A stretch of 64,000 bases of DNA from Actinacidiphila yanglinensis (GCF_900107965.1 NZ_FNVU01000007.1:1-64000); one strand, 5' to 3'; numbered from the stretch's first letter, positions 44,061-54,723 are shown. The notes: a model not told the origin generated them from the sequence alone. Program-made: numbers and translations.

Positions 44061-45107
44061 GTGGTCAAGCTCTCCGTCATCGTGCCCTTTTTCAATGTGC
44101 AGCCATTCGTTCCCGATGCGCTGCGCAGCCTCCGAGCAAACGCCCGTTCGGACTTCGAGTTCCTGCTGATGGACGACGGGTCGACCGATCGGACCCCGCA
44201 ACTCCTGGAAGAGGGTGTCGGTTCGCTGCCGGGCGCCCGGGTCATACGCCGCGACCACACCGGGGTCGCGGCGCTGCGCAACGCGGGAATCGACGCGGCG
44301 CGGGGCGAGTACCTGACCTTCATGGACGGCGACGACTGGCTCGCCCCCGGCTACCTGCCGCAACTGGCCCGCGCCATGGACGAGTTGGACGTCGACTTCC
44401 TGCGCACCGACCACGTCCAGTGCACCGGCTCCACCCGCAACGTGATCCGCGCCCCGCACGGCCGCCGCAACGCGCGGCTCGACCCGCGCTCGGCGATCCT
44501 GCCCGCGGACCGGCCGTCGCTGGTCGACTACCCCTACTCCTGGGCCGGCGCCTACCACCGCCGGATCGTCGAGCAGGGCCTGGTGCACATGCCCGAGCAC
44601 CTGCGCACCGCCGAGGACCGGCCGTGGATCTGGCGGCTGCACCGGGAGGCGAAGTCCTGCGCGGTGGTCGGCCTGCTGGGGGTGCACTACCGGCGCGGGG
44701 TGAACACCTCGCTGACCCAGATCGGCGACGAGCGGCAACTCGACTTCGTCCGCTCCTTCGACCAGGTGATCGCCGAACTCGCCGGCGACCCCGACGAGGA
44801 GCGGTTCCTGCCCAAGGCGATCCGCACCTACTGCGCGATCATCGCCCACCACCTGGACAACATCGACCGGTTCGAGCCGGTGCTGGCCCGGCGGCTCAAG
44901 ACGCTGTCCGCCGCAGCGCTCGGCCGGCTGCCCGCGGACCTGCTCGCCGACGCGCTGGACTCGATGGACGCCGAACGCAGCGCCCGGGTCCGCCGCCTGC
45001 GCGGGCGGATGTCGGGCAGGGCCGACGGCCCCGCGGCGGGCTCGGCCGGCGATGACGGCGACGACGGTGTACGCGACAACGCGACCAGCGGATCGGCGGT
45101 GGCCTGA
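44061..45107 (+). CDS. GT2 family glycosyltransferase
   Basis: The 348-residue protein has a GT-A fold: strand LSVIVPFFNVQPFVPDALRS, nucleotide-binding LLMDDGSTDRT, the DxD-type YLTFMDGDDWLAPG, and acid/base candidate EDRPWIWRL. It would transfer a sugar or polyol phosphate from an activated donor. The C-terminal 60 residues are charged and Gly/Asp-rich without a membrane span. GTG 44061 gives the standard family start. It is divergent from the gene ending at 43875 and overlaps by 1 nt (TGATG) with the polysialyltransferase-like gene downstream, so those two are coupled. Confidence 0.87.
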   Translation: MVKLSVIVPFFNVQPFVPDALRSLRANARSDFEFLLMDDGSTDRTPQLLEEGVGSLPGARVIRRDHTGVAALRNAGIDAARGEYLTFMDGDDWLAPGYLPQLARAMDELDVDFLRTDHVQCTGSTRNVIRAPHGRRNARLDPRSAILPADRPSLVDYPYSWAGAYHRRIVEQGLVHMPEHLRTAEDRPWIWRLHREAKSCAVVGLLGVHYRRGVNTSLTQIGDERQLDFVRSFDQVIAELAGDPDEERFLPKAIRTYCAIIAHHLDNIDRFEPVLARRLKTLSAAALGRLPADLLADALDSMDAERSARVRRLRGRMSGRADGPAAGSAGDDGDDGVRDNATSGSAVA

Positions 45108-46480
45108 TGGCTCGCACCCAGCTCCTCCTTGCCTCCACCCTCTACGGCATGGCCACGCTCGCCGCGGCCATCGACGCGGGCACGCTGCCGCCGGCCGACC
45201 GCCGCATCCTCGTGGTCAGCAACAACGCCGGCGTGCCCGAGACCCATGACGCCCCCGACCGGTCGCCCGGCTTCGAGCCGCTGCGCGCCCGCTTCGACCG
45301 GGTCGTGTCCTGGAACGACGCGATCCGGCCGATGCACCCGGGCGGCTGGTCCCCGCGCACCGACGAAGTCCCCATGTGGGACCGGTACTTCCGGCAGCTG
45401 TGGCATCTGGGCGAGGACGACCTCGACCTGGTCGTGGAGTCCATCCAGGTCGCGCCCGCGCTGTCCTTCGCGCAGGTCTTCACCGGCGCCCCGATCACCG
45501 TCTATGCCGACGGCCTGATGTCCTACGGCCCGACCCGCAACAAACTCGGGCTGCTGGTCGACACCCGGATCGACGCGCTGCTCCACCTGGACCTGGTGCC
45601 CGGCCTGGAGCCGCTGCTGCTCAGCGAGTTCGGCGTCCCCGCACGGGTGGTACCGAGCGCGGAGTTCACCAAGGTGCTCGCCGAGGTGGCCGAGGCGACC
45701 CGCACGAGCAGCCTCGTCGGCGCCGACCCGGTGGACGAACTGCCCGCCGACGCGGCCCTGTTGCTCGGCCAGTACCTGTCGGCGCTCGGCATCCTCAGCG
45801 TCGAGGAGGAGGAGCGGCTGCACCTGACGCTGGTGCGCGGTGCGGTCGCCCTCGGCCACCGCCGGCTGGTCTTCAAGCCGCACCCGACCGCGCCCGCGCA
45901 CTGGTTGGAGCCGCTCCGCGAGGAGGCGCGCAAGCTGGGCGCCGAACTGACCGTGCTGGACAGCCCGGTGCTCGCCGAGGTGGTCTACCAGCGGGCCCGG
46001 CCCGCCCTGGTGGCCGGCTGCTTCTCCACCGCGCTGCTGACCGCGTCCGCCCTCTACGGCATCCCCGTCGCCCGCAGCGGCACCAAGCTGCTGCTCGACC
46101 GGCTCTCGCCGTACCAGAACAGCAACCGGGTGCCGGTGACCCTCGTGCACGCGCTGCTGCCCGACGTGTCCGACGCGGACGCCGTACGCGACTGGACGTC
46201 GCCCTCGCCGCAGCAGGTGGCCGACGAACTCACGCCGCTGCTGCACACGGTGGGCTACTGCATGCAGGCCGAGGCGTACCCGCACCTGCGGTCCGAGGCG
46301 GTGGCCTGGCTCGGCGCGAACCTCGGCCCCGGCACCTGGCCGTACTTCAAGCGGCGCCGGCTCACCTCGCTCGGCCTGCCCGGCGCGCTCCCGCCCCGGC
46401 GCTCGCTGGTGCCGCGGGTGCGCGCCGTCCGGAGGGTCGCCCGCGGCGCCCGCGCGCTGAAGAAGGCCGCCCTCGGGTGA
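45107..46480 (+). CDS. Polysialyltransferase family protein (alpha-2,8-polysialyltransferase-like)
   Basis: The 457-residue protein begins ARTQLLLASTLYGMATLAAAI and has PITVYADGLMSYGPTRN, the start and mid motifs of the bacterial polysialyltransferase (POLYST) family. RLVFKPHPTAPAHWLEPL carries the HP motif expected to bind CMP. The segment ALVAGCFSTALLTASALYGIP contains the conserved Ser-Thr pair near the C-terminus. It probably polymerises or adds CMP-nonulosonic acid residues outside a classical capsule locus. The basic C-terminal tail (RVRAVRRVARGARALKKA) suggests membrane association. Neighbouring NeuB and NeuA support the donor assignment. Confidence 0.8.
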   Translation: MARTQLLLASTLYGMATLAAAIDAGTLPPADRRILVVSNNAGVPETHDAPDRSPGFEPLRARFDRVVSWNDAIRPMHPGGWSPRTDEVPMWDRYFRQLWHLGEDDLDLVVESIQVAPALSFAQVFTGAPITVYADGLMSYGPTRNKLGLLVDTRIDALLHLDLVPGLEPLLLSEFGVPARVVPSAEFTKVLAEVAEATRTSSLVGADPVDELPADAALLLGQYLSALGILSVEEEERLHLTLVRGAVALGHRRLVFKPHPTAPAHWLEPLREEARKLGAELTVLDSPVLAEVVYQRARPALVAGCFSTALLTASALYGIPVARSGTKLLLDRLSPYQNSNRVPVTLVHALLPDVSDADAVRDWTSPSPQQVADELTPLLHTVGYCMQAEAYPHLRSEAVAWLGANLGPGTWPYFKRRRLTSLGLPGALPPRRSLVPRVRAVRRVARGARALKKAALG

Positions 46481-46560
46481 GCCCGGGCACGGCCCGCGGG
46501 CTGCGCAGCTCGCCGGATAACGGACACGGTCGCTCGGACGCCCTGCCCTACGATGGAACA

Positions 46561-47250
46561 GTGAGCGACATCACCCGTGGAAGTCTGCGCGAGCAGCCGA
46601 CGCGCGCCGAGGCGATCCTCGCCGTCGGGCTGCGCGACGAGAAGAGACGGCAGACCAGGCGCCACATCGCGGAGGTGGCCACCGGGCTGTTCCTCGAGCA
46701 CGGCTTCGCCCGGGTGACGATCGCCGAGGTGGCCCGCACCGCCGAGGTGTCCGTGAACACCGTCTACACGTACTTCCCCTCCAAGGAGGACCTGGTCTTC
46801 TACCCCGAGGAGGCGTCCGCGCAGCGGATGGTGCAGATGGTGCGGGACCGCGAGCCGGGCCAGTCCGCCGCGGTGGCGGTGCTCGCCGCCCTGCGCGGTG
46901 AACTGCGCAACGGCGACCGCATGGTGGGCCTCACCCAGGGCTTCGGCCGCTTCCTCGAAATGGTCCGCGCCGAGCCCACCCTCTCCGCGCGCCTGGACGC
47001 CACCACCCGCGAGATGGTCGACGCCCTCGCCGAGACTCTCGCCGCCGAGACCGGTGCCGAGCCCGGCGACCCCACGCCGCGCCTGGTCGCCTCCCAGCTC
47101 GGCTGGGTCCAGGAGCAGCTCTTCCGCGAGATCGGCGACCGGTCCCGGGCCGGGCGCCCGCCCGGCACCGTCGCCGAGGACGCCCTCGCCCTGCTCGACT
47201 CCGTCGAGTCCCTCCTCGGCCGGCGCGTCCTGACCTACGCCACCCGCTGA
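46561..47250 (+). CDS. TetR family transcriptional regulator
   Basis: The 229-residue protein has an N-terminal extension of about 25 residues, then a TetR helix-turn-helix (EVATGLFLEHGFARVTIAEV, RTAEVSVNTVYTYFPSKEDL). The C-terminal ligand domain has no recognisable pocket signature. GTG 46561 has GGAACA upstream and starts VSDITRG. It follows the glycan genes in the same direction after 80 bp and converges with the mutase gene. No palindrome stands out in its short upstream gap, so its targets are unknown. Confidence 0.85.
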   Translation: MSDITRGSLREQPTRAEAILAVGLRDEKRRQTRRHIAEVATGLFLEHGFARVTIAEVARTAEVSVNTVYTYFPSKEDLVFYPEEASAQRMVQMVRDREPGQSAAVAVLAALRGELRNGDRMVGLTQGFGRFLEMVRAEPTLSARLDATTREMVDALAETLAAETGAEPGDPTPRLVASQLGWVQEQLFREIGDRSRAGRPPGTVAEDALALLDSVESLLGRRVLTYATR

Positions 47251-47276
47251 GCGCCGCGCCGCGCGGCTCCGCCACG

Positions 47277-47313
47277 GGCGGCGGGGCGGGAACGCGGCGT
47301 CGAACCCGCCGCC
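47277..47313. terminator. Hairpin between convergent TetR and mutase genes
   Basis: GGCGGCGGG (47277-47285) pairs with CCCGCCGCC (47305-47313) across a 19-nt loop in the 77-nt convergent gap. Confidence 0.5.
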
Positions 47314-47327
47314 CGGGGAGGCCCGTT

Positions 47328-48908
<1,581 letters not shown>

Positions 48909-49346
48909 GCTCTCCGCCTCCGCTGGCTCGCTGATGGGGGTACCGGGCCCTGCGGCCGGGCGCACCCGGTCCCGCCGGGATGCGCGGGGCGTACGGCGCG
49001 CGGTACGGGCGGCAGACGGGGCCGTCGCCCCCCGCCGCCCGCCCGGGTCGCGGCGAAGTGACCGACGCGTAAACGGATGGGCCCGCCACGGACTGTAGCG
49101 GGACGCGGGTGGGCCGGGCGGGATTCGCGCTGGGACCTTCCTCACAGTGCGCCGCGGCGGCACTGGGCGAGCGCGGCCGGGCAGGGGGAAAACGCACCCG
49201 GCCGCGCTCTGTGTCGCGGACACCGGTACGGGGAGAACCGGCGTCCACCGGACCGATGACCAGTCGGTCCACTCCTATACGGCGGCGCGGGGCGCGGAAG
49301 TGTCACCCGACGTGCCGGGCGGGCCGTCCGGCGGGCCCGCCGAAGG
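48909..49346. other. Non-coding gap with one terminator hairpin
   Basis: The 438-bp stretch lies between the mutase start and the end of the anti-sigma gene. It contains the hairpin at 49169-49209. Its left part should hold the mutase promoter. Open frames here have repeat-like Arg/Gly composition and I see no gene. Confidence 0.5.
49169..49209. terminator. 13-bp perfect stem, terminator of the sigma/anti-sigma operon
   Basis: GAGCGCGGCCGGG (49169-49181) and CCCGGCCGCGCTC (49197-49209) enclose a 15-nt loop containing GGGGGAAAA. It lies downstream of the reverse-strand operon ending at 49347. Confidence 0.65.
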
Positions 49347-50270
49347 TCAGTGCGACGCGCCCGGCGGTGTCACGCGGGAGTGCCCCCGGGCGCGGTGCCG
49401 GCCGCGCGGGAGGTGCTTCTTCTGGTCGCCGTCGCCGTGCTCGTGGTTGCCGTGCGCCGAGGGCGCGACGAGCTGGCGTTCCGCACCGTGCGCGGCGCCG
49501 TGCGCGGGCGGGGCCGGGGGCGGGCCGCCAGGGTCGGGCGCGTCACCCGGCGCCTCAGCACCGTGGCCGGTCACCCCGACGACGCCTGCGTCGGGCCCGC
49601 CGGACCGGTCCGGCGTGGCGGTCGACGGCGCGCTGGTGCCGGCCGGCCGGACCGGCTCCCGGGCCCCGGCCTGCCCGGTGACCGCCGCCACGGCGACCGC
49701 GACCCCGCCGAGCACGACCACGGAGGCCGCCGCGGCCATCACGATCCGCGTCGACCGCCCGACCCGCGCCCGCCGCGCCGGCACCGCCCGTTCGGCGCAC
49801 GACCGGCTCGCGGCGAACCGGCCCACCACCACGGGTTCGGGCAGCGAGACGCCCGGGCCGGGCCGGCCGGCGGCCGGACGCCCCGCCACCGGCACGCAGG
49901 GGGACGGTGCGCCGACCGCCGGCAACTCCACCGCCGGACCGTCGGTGCGGGCCGCACGCGCCGCGCGGAAGGCCGCCAGTGCCTCCTCCTCGCGCAGCGG
50001 ATCGAGCGCGTCGAGCGAGGCGGGTCCGGCCGCCGCCGCCAGCAGGAGCAGCGCCAACCGCTGCGCCTCACCTTCGGCTTGTGCGTCGGCGAGCGGCGGC
50101 CGCCGCCCGGACAGCAGTGCCTCGGCCGCGTCGTGGGTCAGCCAGTCCGCGCGGCCGGCAGGCACACCGGGGTGCACGGGCACACCGCCCGAGCCGCCGG
50201 TTCCCCGCGGGCCCGGTGGTCCTTCGGGCCGTCGCGGGCCGGGGAGCCCGGCCCGTCCGTCGTCGCTCAT
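49347..50270 (-). CDS. Putative membrane anti-sigma factor with His-rich outer tail
   Basis: The 307-residue protein has a cytoplasmic N-terminal half with a possible helical sigma-binding segment (ADWLTHDAAEALLSGRRPPLAD and LDPLREEEALAAFRAARAAR). One membrane span follows at about residues 174-197 (IVMAAAASVVVLGGVAVAVAAV). The outer Pro/Gly-rich region ends in a stretch with nine His in about 55 residues (including SAHGNHEHGDGDQKKH). It lacks the HxxxCxxC zinc anti-sigma motif. Position 12 nt after an ECF sigma gene makes an anti-sigma role likely. The His cluster suggests metal or pH sensing, which is inference. Confidence 0.65.
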   Translation of the reverse strand: MSDDGRAGLPGPRRPEGPPGPRGTGGSGGVPVHPGVPAGRADWLTHDAAEALLSGRRPPLADAQAEGEAQRLALLLLAAAAGPASLDALDPLREEEALAAFRAARAARTDGPAVELPAVGAPSPCVPVAGRPAAGRPGPGVSLPEPVVVGRFAASRSCAERAVPARRARVGRSTRIVMAAAASVVVLGGVAVAVAAVTGQAGAREPVRPAGTSAPSTATPDRSGGPDAGVVGVTGHGAEAPGDAPDPGGPPPAPPAHGAAHGAERQLVAPSAHGNHEHGDGDQKKHLPRGRHRARGHSRVTPPGASH

Positions 50271-50282
50271 GCCTCTTCTTCC

Positions 50283-50960
50283 TCACCGTGCCCTCGGCGC
50301 GGAGAACGTCACATCCGTCCGCGCTGCCGCTCGTTCCTCTGCTTCCTCCTGCGCTCCGTGAGTATCATCCTCCCGGTCCTCGCGGGCCGGGGCGAGCTGT
50401 TCGGCCAGCCGTCGCAGACCGCGATGGGTGGCCATCCGCACCGAACCGGCCCGCCTGCCGAGCACTTGGGCCGCACTGGTGGAGTCCAGGCCCATCACCA
50501 CCCGCAGCAGCACCGCTTCGGCCTGCTCGCGCGGCAGGGCCGCTATCGCGGCCAGCGCGCGGTCGGTGGCCACCGCGTCCAGCGCCTCGCCCGCGGTGTC
50601 GGCCAGGCCCGGCAGGGCGACGAGTTCGTCCACCCCGGCCCCCGAGACCGGCCGGCGGCTGCGCGCCCGGATGTGGTCGAGCGCCCGGTTGCGGGCGATC
50701 CGCGCCGCCCAGCCCCGGACCGCGGCGCCGCCGCCGCGGAAGCCCGGCAGGTCACGGGCGATCTGCAGCCAGGCCTCCGAGGCGACGTCCTCCGCGTCGC
50801 CCGGCCCGACCAGGCTGCGTACGTACTGCAGCAACTGCGGTTGCACCGCGCGGTACAGCACCCTGAACGCGGTCTCGTCACCGCCTTGCGCCGCGCTCAC
50901 CGCGGTTTCGAGATCCACGTCCGGCCCCGCCCCCTCGACCCCCTGGTCCCCCGTGGACAT
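50283..50960 (-). CDS. ECF-family RNA polymerase sigma factor
   Basis: The 225-residue sigma factor has region 2 (AFRVLYRAVQPQLLQYVRSL, DVASEAWLQIARDLPGFRGG and WAARIARNRALDHIRARSRR) and region 4 (LPREQAEAVLLRVVMGLDST and LGRRAGSVRMATHRGLRRLA). It has a short acidic N-terminus and a Glu-rich C-terminal tail. ATG 50960 follows GGATGGTGG. It is the first gene of an operon with the putative anti-sigma factor (12-nt gap). Its promoter region contains a 10-bp tandem repeat around 51141-51180. The target promoters are not known. Confidence 0.85.
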   Translation of the reverse strand: MSTGDQGVEGAGPDVDLETAVSAAQGGDETAFRVLYRAVQPQLLQYVRSLVGPGDAEDVASEAWLQIARDLPGFRGGGAAVRGWAARIARNRALDHIRARSRRPVSGAGVDELVALPGLADTAGEALDAVATDRALAAIAALPREQAEAVLLRVVMGLDSTSAAQVLGRRAGSVRMATHRGLRRLAEQLAPAREDREDDTHGAQEEAEERAAARTDVTFSAPRAR

Positions 50961-51140
50961 CCACCATCCTGCCCCATGGCGGCCGGTGACACTTTCGGAC
51001 CTGCGTACGCCGTACAAGACGGCGGCCGGGGACGCTCCTGTGGGGGGAGGCGGACCCCGGCCGTCTTCATCCGCCCGCGGACGCCGCGACGGCGCCCGCC
51101 GGGCCCGTCGTCACCGTGCACGCGCGGGGCCGCCGCACAT
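50961..51140. other. Divergent promoter region between the ECF sigma gene and the OHCU decarboxylase gene, left part
   Basis: No gene is evident. GTACGCCGTAC (51004-51014) is a small perfect palindrome. The region up to about 51388 holds the decamer repeats and a possible forward -10 (TACTGT, near 51288). Longer in-frame extensions of the downstream gene run through it but look non-coding. Confidence 0.45.
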
Positions 51141-51180
51141 GGCCGCGCATGGCCGCGCATGACCGCGCATGACCGCGCAT
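51141..51180. repeat. Four tandem 10-bp repeats in a divergent promoter region
   Basis: GGCCGCGCAT appears twice (51141, 51151) and GACCGCGCAT twice (51161, 51171), with a degenerate fifth copy at 51131. The period equals one helical turn, so a protein binding each unit would face the same side of DNA. Confidence 0.85.
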
Positions 51181-51388
51181 GTCGGAGGCGCTCCCGCACG
51201 TCCGCCACGCCGAGCGCACCCTCCGAACAGCCGCACGTACGGGTGAATTCGCGGATCGGGCCAACCGGCCCGGGCGCGGCGGCGTCTACTGTTGCGGTAC
51301 CCCCGTCACGCGCCGCGTCACAGGCCGCGTACCGCCCGCCGTGCGACTCCCCGCACCGGCGGGACCGCATCGCGATCCAGGAGTTCCG

Positions 51389-51910
51389 CTGTCCAGCGAC
51401 ACGCCGCCCGAGGGGCTGAGCCTGCTCAACCGCGCCTCGGCCGCCGACGCCGAAACGGCCCTCCTCACCTGCTGCGGGGCCCGCCGCTGGGCCCGGCGGA
51501 TAGCCGCCCACCGCCCCTACCCGACCGTCGACGCGCTGCTGGCCGCGGCCGACGAGGCGGCCTACGACCTGACGCCCGCCGACCTCGCCGAGGCACTGGC
51601 CGGCGAGGACACCACCGCGCTGCCGGACCGCGGCGGCCTCACCGTGCACACCGCGCTGCGGGCGGCGCACGCCGCGTACGAGGCGAAGTTCGGGCACGCC
51701 TTTGTGATCGCCCTGGAGGCGGCCGATCCGGCCGTCGCCCTCGACCAGACCATGTCCAGCCTGCGCACCCGGCTCGGCCACGACGCGGACCGCGAGTCGG
51801 TCGTCGCCGCGGAGCAGTTGCGGCGGATCGGCCGGGCCCGGCTGCTGCGGCTGGCGCTGCGCCCCGGCGCACGCCCGCCGATCGTGCTGGCGGACGCGGG
51901 CACCGCCTGA
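51389..51910 (+). CDS. 2-oxo-4-hydroxy-4-carboxy-5-ureidoimidazoline (OHCU) decarboxylase
   Basis: About 173 residues in the all-helical OHCU decarboxylase fold, with LLTCCGARRWARRIAAHRPY as the typical opening. The family produces S-allantoin in uric acid breakdown, using a His/Glu pair. Here HRPYPTVDALLAAADEAAYD and the helix KFGHAFVIALE match family patterns. The canonical start is unclear. The frame is open from 51179, GTG 51341 has no ribosome site, and CTG 51389 has AGGAG 5 nt upstream and gives (M)SSDTPPEGLSLLNRAS, which looks like the usual N-terminus. No other ureide gene is adjacent, but the role fits purine catabolism encoded elsewhere in the window. Confidence 0.75.
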   Translation: MSSDTPPEGLSLLNRASAADAETALLTCCGARRWARRIAAHRPYPTVDALLAAADEAAYDLTPADLAEALAGEDTTALPDRGGLTVHTALRAAHAAYEAKFGHAFVIALEAADPAVALDQTMSSLRTRLGHDADRESVVAAEQLRRIGRARLLRLALRPGARPPIVLADAGTA

Positions 51911-51971
51911 CGTTCACCCGACCGTGCGGGATCGATCACACAAGCCCGACCCCGCCCGTCGGGGCACAGGT

Positions 51972-51985
51972 CACGTCGCTACGAT
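51972..51985 (+). promoter_or_regulatory. Possible sdhC promoter -10
   Basis: TCACGTCGCTACGATGG places TACGAT about 85 nt before the sdhC start. The -35 region is not distinct. Support is weak. Confidence 0.3.
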
Positions 51986-52069
51986 GGCCGGGGCCGGTGG
52001 ACCGTACCCGGCCGGGCGTGACCGACACGAAGCCGGCAGCCCTCACCCCGCTCCCGGAGGGTAATTTCC

Positions 52070-52450
52070 GTGCCGGCTGGAACGCTGTACCGCGGCCGGG
52101 AAGGCATGTGGTCGTGGGTGGCTCATCGAGTCACCGGTGTCCTCATCTTCTTCTTCCTGTTCGTCCACGTCCTCGACACCGCCCTGGTGCGGGTCTCCCC
52201 CGAGGATTACGACAAGGTCGTGGCGACCTACAAGACGCCCGTCGTCGGCCTGCTGGAGTACGGCCTGGTGGCCGCGATCCTCTTCCACGCGCTGAACGGC
52301 CTGCGGATCATCGCGGTCGACTACTGGACCAAGGGCCCCCGCTACCAGAAGCAGATGTTCTGGAGCGTGATGGGCCTGTGGATCCTCCTGATGCTCGGCG
52401 CGATCTACCCGGTCCTCGGCCACGCCGCCCGAGACCTGTTCGGGAGCTGA
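52070..52450 (+). CDS. sdhC: Succinate dehydrogenase cytochrome b subunit SdhC
   Basis: The 126-residue membrane subunit has three spans (about 20-40, 62-80 and 100-118). The opening LYRGREGMWSWVAHRVTGVLIF contains the conserved Ser/Arg and His that line the quinone site. A candidate haem His is in FFFLFVHVLD, and FHALNGLRIIAVDY follows. Together with SdhD it anchors complex II and passes electrons to menaquinone. GTG 52070 follows GGAGG at 52056-52060. It is the first gene of the sdhCDAB operon, with 7 nt before sdhD. Confidence 0.92.
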   Translation: MPAGTLYRGREGMWSWVAHRVTGVLIFFFLFVHVLDTALVRVSPEDYDKVVATYKTPVVGLLEYGLVAAILFHALNGLRIIAVDYWTKGPRYQKQMFWSVMGLWILLMLGAIYPVLGHAARDLFGS

Positions 52451-52457
52451 ACGACAC

Positions 52458-52940
52458 ATGGCCACTGAAGTCTCCCCCAAGGACGCGGTGGAGCTGACCA
52501 GCTCCAGCGCCTCGTACAGCCCGGACAACCCGGCGCCGCTGATCGAGCCGCCGCGGGCCCGCACCCGGCGCACACCGCGCAGCACCCGCACCAACTTCGA
52601 GCTGTACGGCTGGCTGTTCATGCGGCTGTCCGGCGTCGTGCTGGTGGTGCTGGTCATCGGCCACCTGCTGATCCAGCTGGTGCTGGACGGCGGTGTCACC
52701 AAGGTCGGCTTCGCGTTCGTCGCGGGCCGCTGGGCCTCGCCCTTCTGGCAGTACTGGGACCTGGCAATGCTCTGGCTGGCCATGCTGCACGGCGGCAACG
52801 GCCTGCGCACGATCATCAACGACTACGCCGAGCAGCCGAACACCCGTGTCTGGCTCAAGACCATTCTGTTCACCGCCGTGGCGTTCACCATCGCGCTCGG
52901 GTCCCTGGTGATCTTCACCTTCGACCCGAACATCCGCTAG
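52458..52940 (+). CDS. sdhD: Succinate dehydrogenase membrane anchor subunit SdhD
   Basis: The 160-residue protein has an N-terminal hydrophilic segment of about 50 residues and three spans. The first span includes [20 protein letters not shown] with HLL, and the second includes [20 protein letters not shown], which has a His and the conserved Gly-Asn-Gly-Leu-Arg. The anchor resembles the two-subunit b-type of other actinobacteria. It lies 28 nt before sdhA. Confidence 0.92.
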   Translation: MATEVSPKDAVELTSSSASYSPDNPAPLIEPPRARTRRTPRSTRTNFELYGWLFMRLSGVVLVVLVIGHLLIQLVLDGGVTKVGFAFVAGRWASPFWQYWDLAMLWLAMLHGGNGLRTIINDYAEQPNTRVWLKTILFTAVAFTIALGSLVIFTFDPNIR

Positions 52941-52968
52941 GGCCAGGGCCGGACAGGGAATCGACACC

Positions 52969-54723
52969 ATGCAATTCCACACGTACGACACCGTCATCGT
53001 CGGCGCGGGCGGCGCCGGTATGCGCGCTGCCATCGAGGCCACCAAGCGCAGCCGCACCGCCGTCCTGACCAAGCTCTACCCGACCCGGTCCCACACCGGC
53101 GCGGCGCAGGGCGGCATGGCCGCCGCCCTGGCCAACGTCGAGGAGGACAACTGGGAGTGGCACACCTTCGACACGATCAAGGGCGGTGACTACCTGGTCG
53201 ACCAGGACGCCGCCGAGATCCTGGCGAAGGAGGCCATCGACGCGGTCCTGGACCTGGAGAAGATGGGCCTTCCGTTCAACCGGACGCCCGAGGGCCGGAT
53301 CGACCAGCGCCGCTTCGGCGGCCACACGCGCAACCACGGCGAGGCCGCGGTACGCCGCTCGTGCTACGCCGCGGACCGCACCGGTCACATGATCCTCCAG
53401 ACGCTGTACCAGAACTGCGTCAAGGAGGGCGTGGAGTTCTTCAACGAGTTCTACGTCCTCGACCAGCTGCTGACCGAGGTGGACGGGGTGCGCCGGTCGG
53501 CCGGCGTGGTGGCGTACGAGCTGGCCACCGGCGAGATCCACGTCTTCCAGGCGAAGGCGGTGATCTACGCGTCCGGCGGCACCGGCAAGTTCTTCAAGGT
53601 GACGTCCAACGCGCACACCCTCACCGGTGACGGCCAGGCGGCGGTCTACCGGCGCGGGCTGCCGCTGGAGGACATGGAGTTCTTCCAGTTCCACCCGACG
53701 GGCATCTGGCGGATGGGCATCCTGCTCACCGAGGGCGCCCGCGGCGAGGGCGGCATCCTGCGCAACAAGGACGGTGAGCGCTTCATGGAGAAGTACGCGC
53801 CCGTCATGAAGGACCTCGCCTCGCGCGACGTCGTCTCCCGCGCGATCTACACCGAGATCCGCGAGGGCCGCGGCTGCGGCCCCGAGGGCGACCACGTCTA
53901 CCTCGACCTGACCCACCTGCCGCCGGAGCAGCTGGACGCGAAGCTGCCGGACATCACCGAGTTCGCCCGCACCTACCTGGGCATCGAGCCGTACACCGAC
54001 CCGATCCCGATCCAGCCCACCGCGCACTACGCGATGGGCGGCATCCCCACCAACGTGCAGGGCGAGGTGCTCTCCGACAACACCACCGTCGTCCCGGGCC
54101 TGTACGCGGCCGGCGAGGTGGCCTGCGTCTCCGTGCACGGCGCGAACCGGCTGGGCACCAACTCGCTGCTGGACATCAACGTCTTCGGCCGACGCTCCGG
54201 CATCGCCGCCGCGGACTACGCCCACGCCAGCGACCTGGTGCCGCTGCCGGAGAACCCGACCGAGAAGGTCGAGGCGCAGATCGAGCGGCTGCGCAACTCC
54301 ACCGGCGACGAGCGGGTCGCCGAACTGCGGCTGGAGCTGCAGGAGTGCATGGACGCCAACGTCATGGTGTTCCGCACCGAGCAGACCATCAAGACCGCGG
54401 TGGAGAAGATCGGCGAGCTGCGCGAGCGCTACCTCAACGTGTCCATCCAGGACAAGGGCAGGCGGTTCAACACCGACCTGCTGGAGGCCGTCGAGCTGGG
54501 CAACCTGCTGGACCTCGCCGAGGTCATGGCCGTCTCCGCGCTGGCCCGCAAGGAGTCCCGCGGCGGCCACTACCGCGAGGACTTCCCCACCCGCGACGAC
54601 GTCAACTTCATGCGGCACACGATGGCCTACCGCGAGGTGGACGCAAACGGCGCCGAGTCGATCCGCCTCGACTACAAGCCGGTCGTGCAGACCCGCTACC
54701 AGCCGATGGAGCGTAAGTACTGA
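52969..54723 (+). CDS. sdhA: Succinate dehydrogenase flavoprotein subunit SdhA
   Basis: The 584-residue flavoprotein oxidises succinate to fumarate. FAD-binding motifs are [17 protein letters not shown] at the N-terminus and the covalent FAD His in [16 protein letters not shown]. The active site includes [20 protein letters not shown] and the Arg in the capping domain, with [19 protein letters not shown] as the substrate-binding stretch. [19 protein letters not shown] binds FAD near the C-terminus. Length matches the family. The last base of its stop is shared with the start of sdhB (TGATG). Confidence 0.96.
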   Translation: MQFHTYDTVIVGAGGAGMRAAIEATKRSRTAVLTKLYPTRSHTGAAQGGMAAALANVEEDNWEWHTFDTIKGGDYLVDQDAAEILAKEAIDAVLDLEKMGLPFNRTPEGRIDQRRFGGHTRNHGEAAVRRSCYAADRTGHMILQTLYQNCVKEGVEFFNEFYVLDQLLTEVDGVRRSAGVVAYELATGEIHVFQAKAVIYASGGTGKFFKVTSNAHTLTGDGQAAVYRRGLPLEDMEFFQFHPTGIWRMGILLTEGARGEGGILRNKDGERFMEKYAPVMKDLASRDVVSRAIYTEIREGRGCGPEGDHVYLDLTHLPPEQLDAKLPDITEFARTYLGIEPYTDPIPIQPTAHYAMGGIPTNVQGEVLSDNTTVVPGLYAAGEVACVSVHGANRLGTNSLLDINVFGRRSGIAAADYAHASDLVPLPENPTEKVEAQIERLRNSTGDERVAELRLELQECMDANVMVFRTEQTIKTAVEKIGELRERYLNVSIQDKGRRFNTDLLEAVELGNLLDLAEVMAVSALARKESRGGHYREDFPTRDDVNFMRHTMAYREVDANGAESIRLDYKPVVQTRYQPMERKY

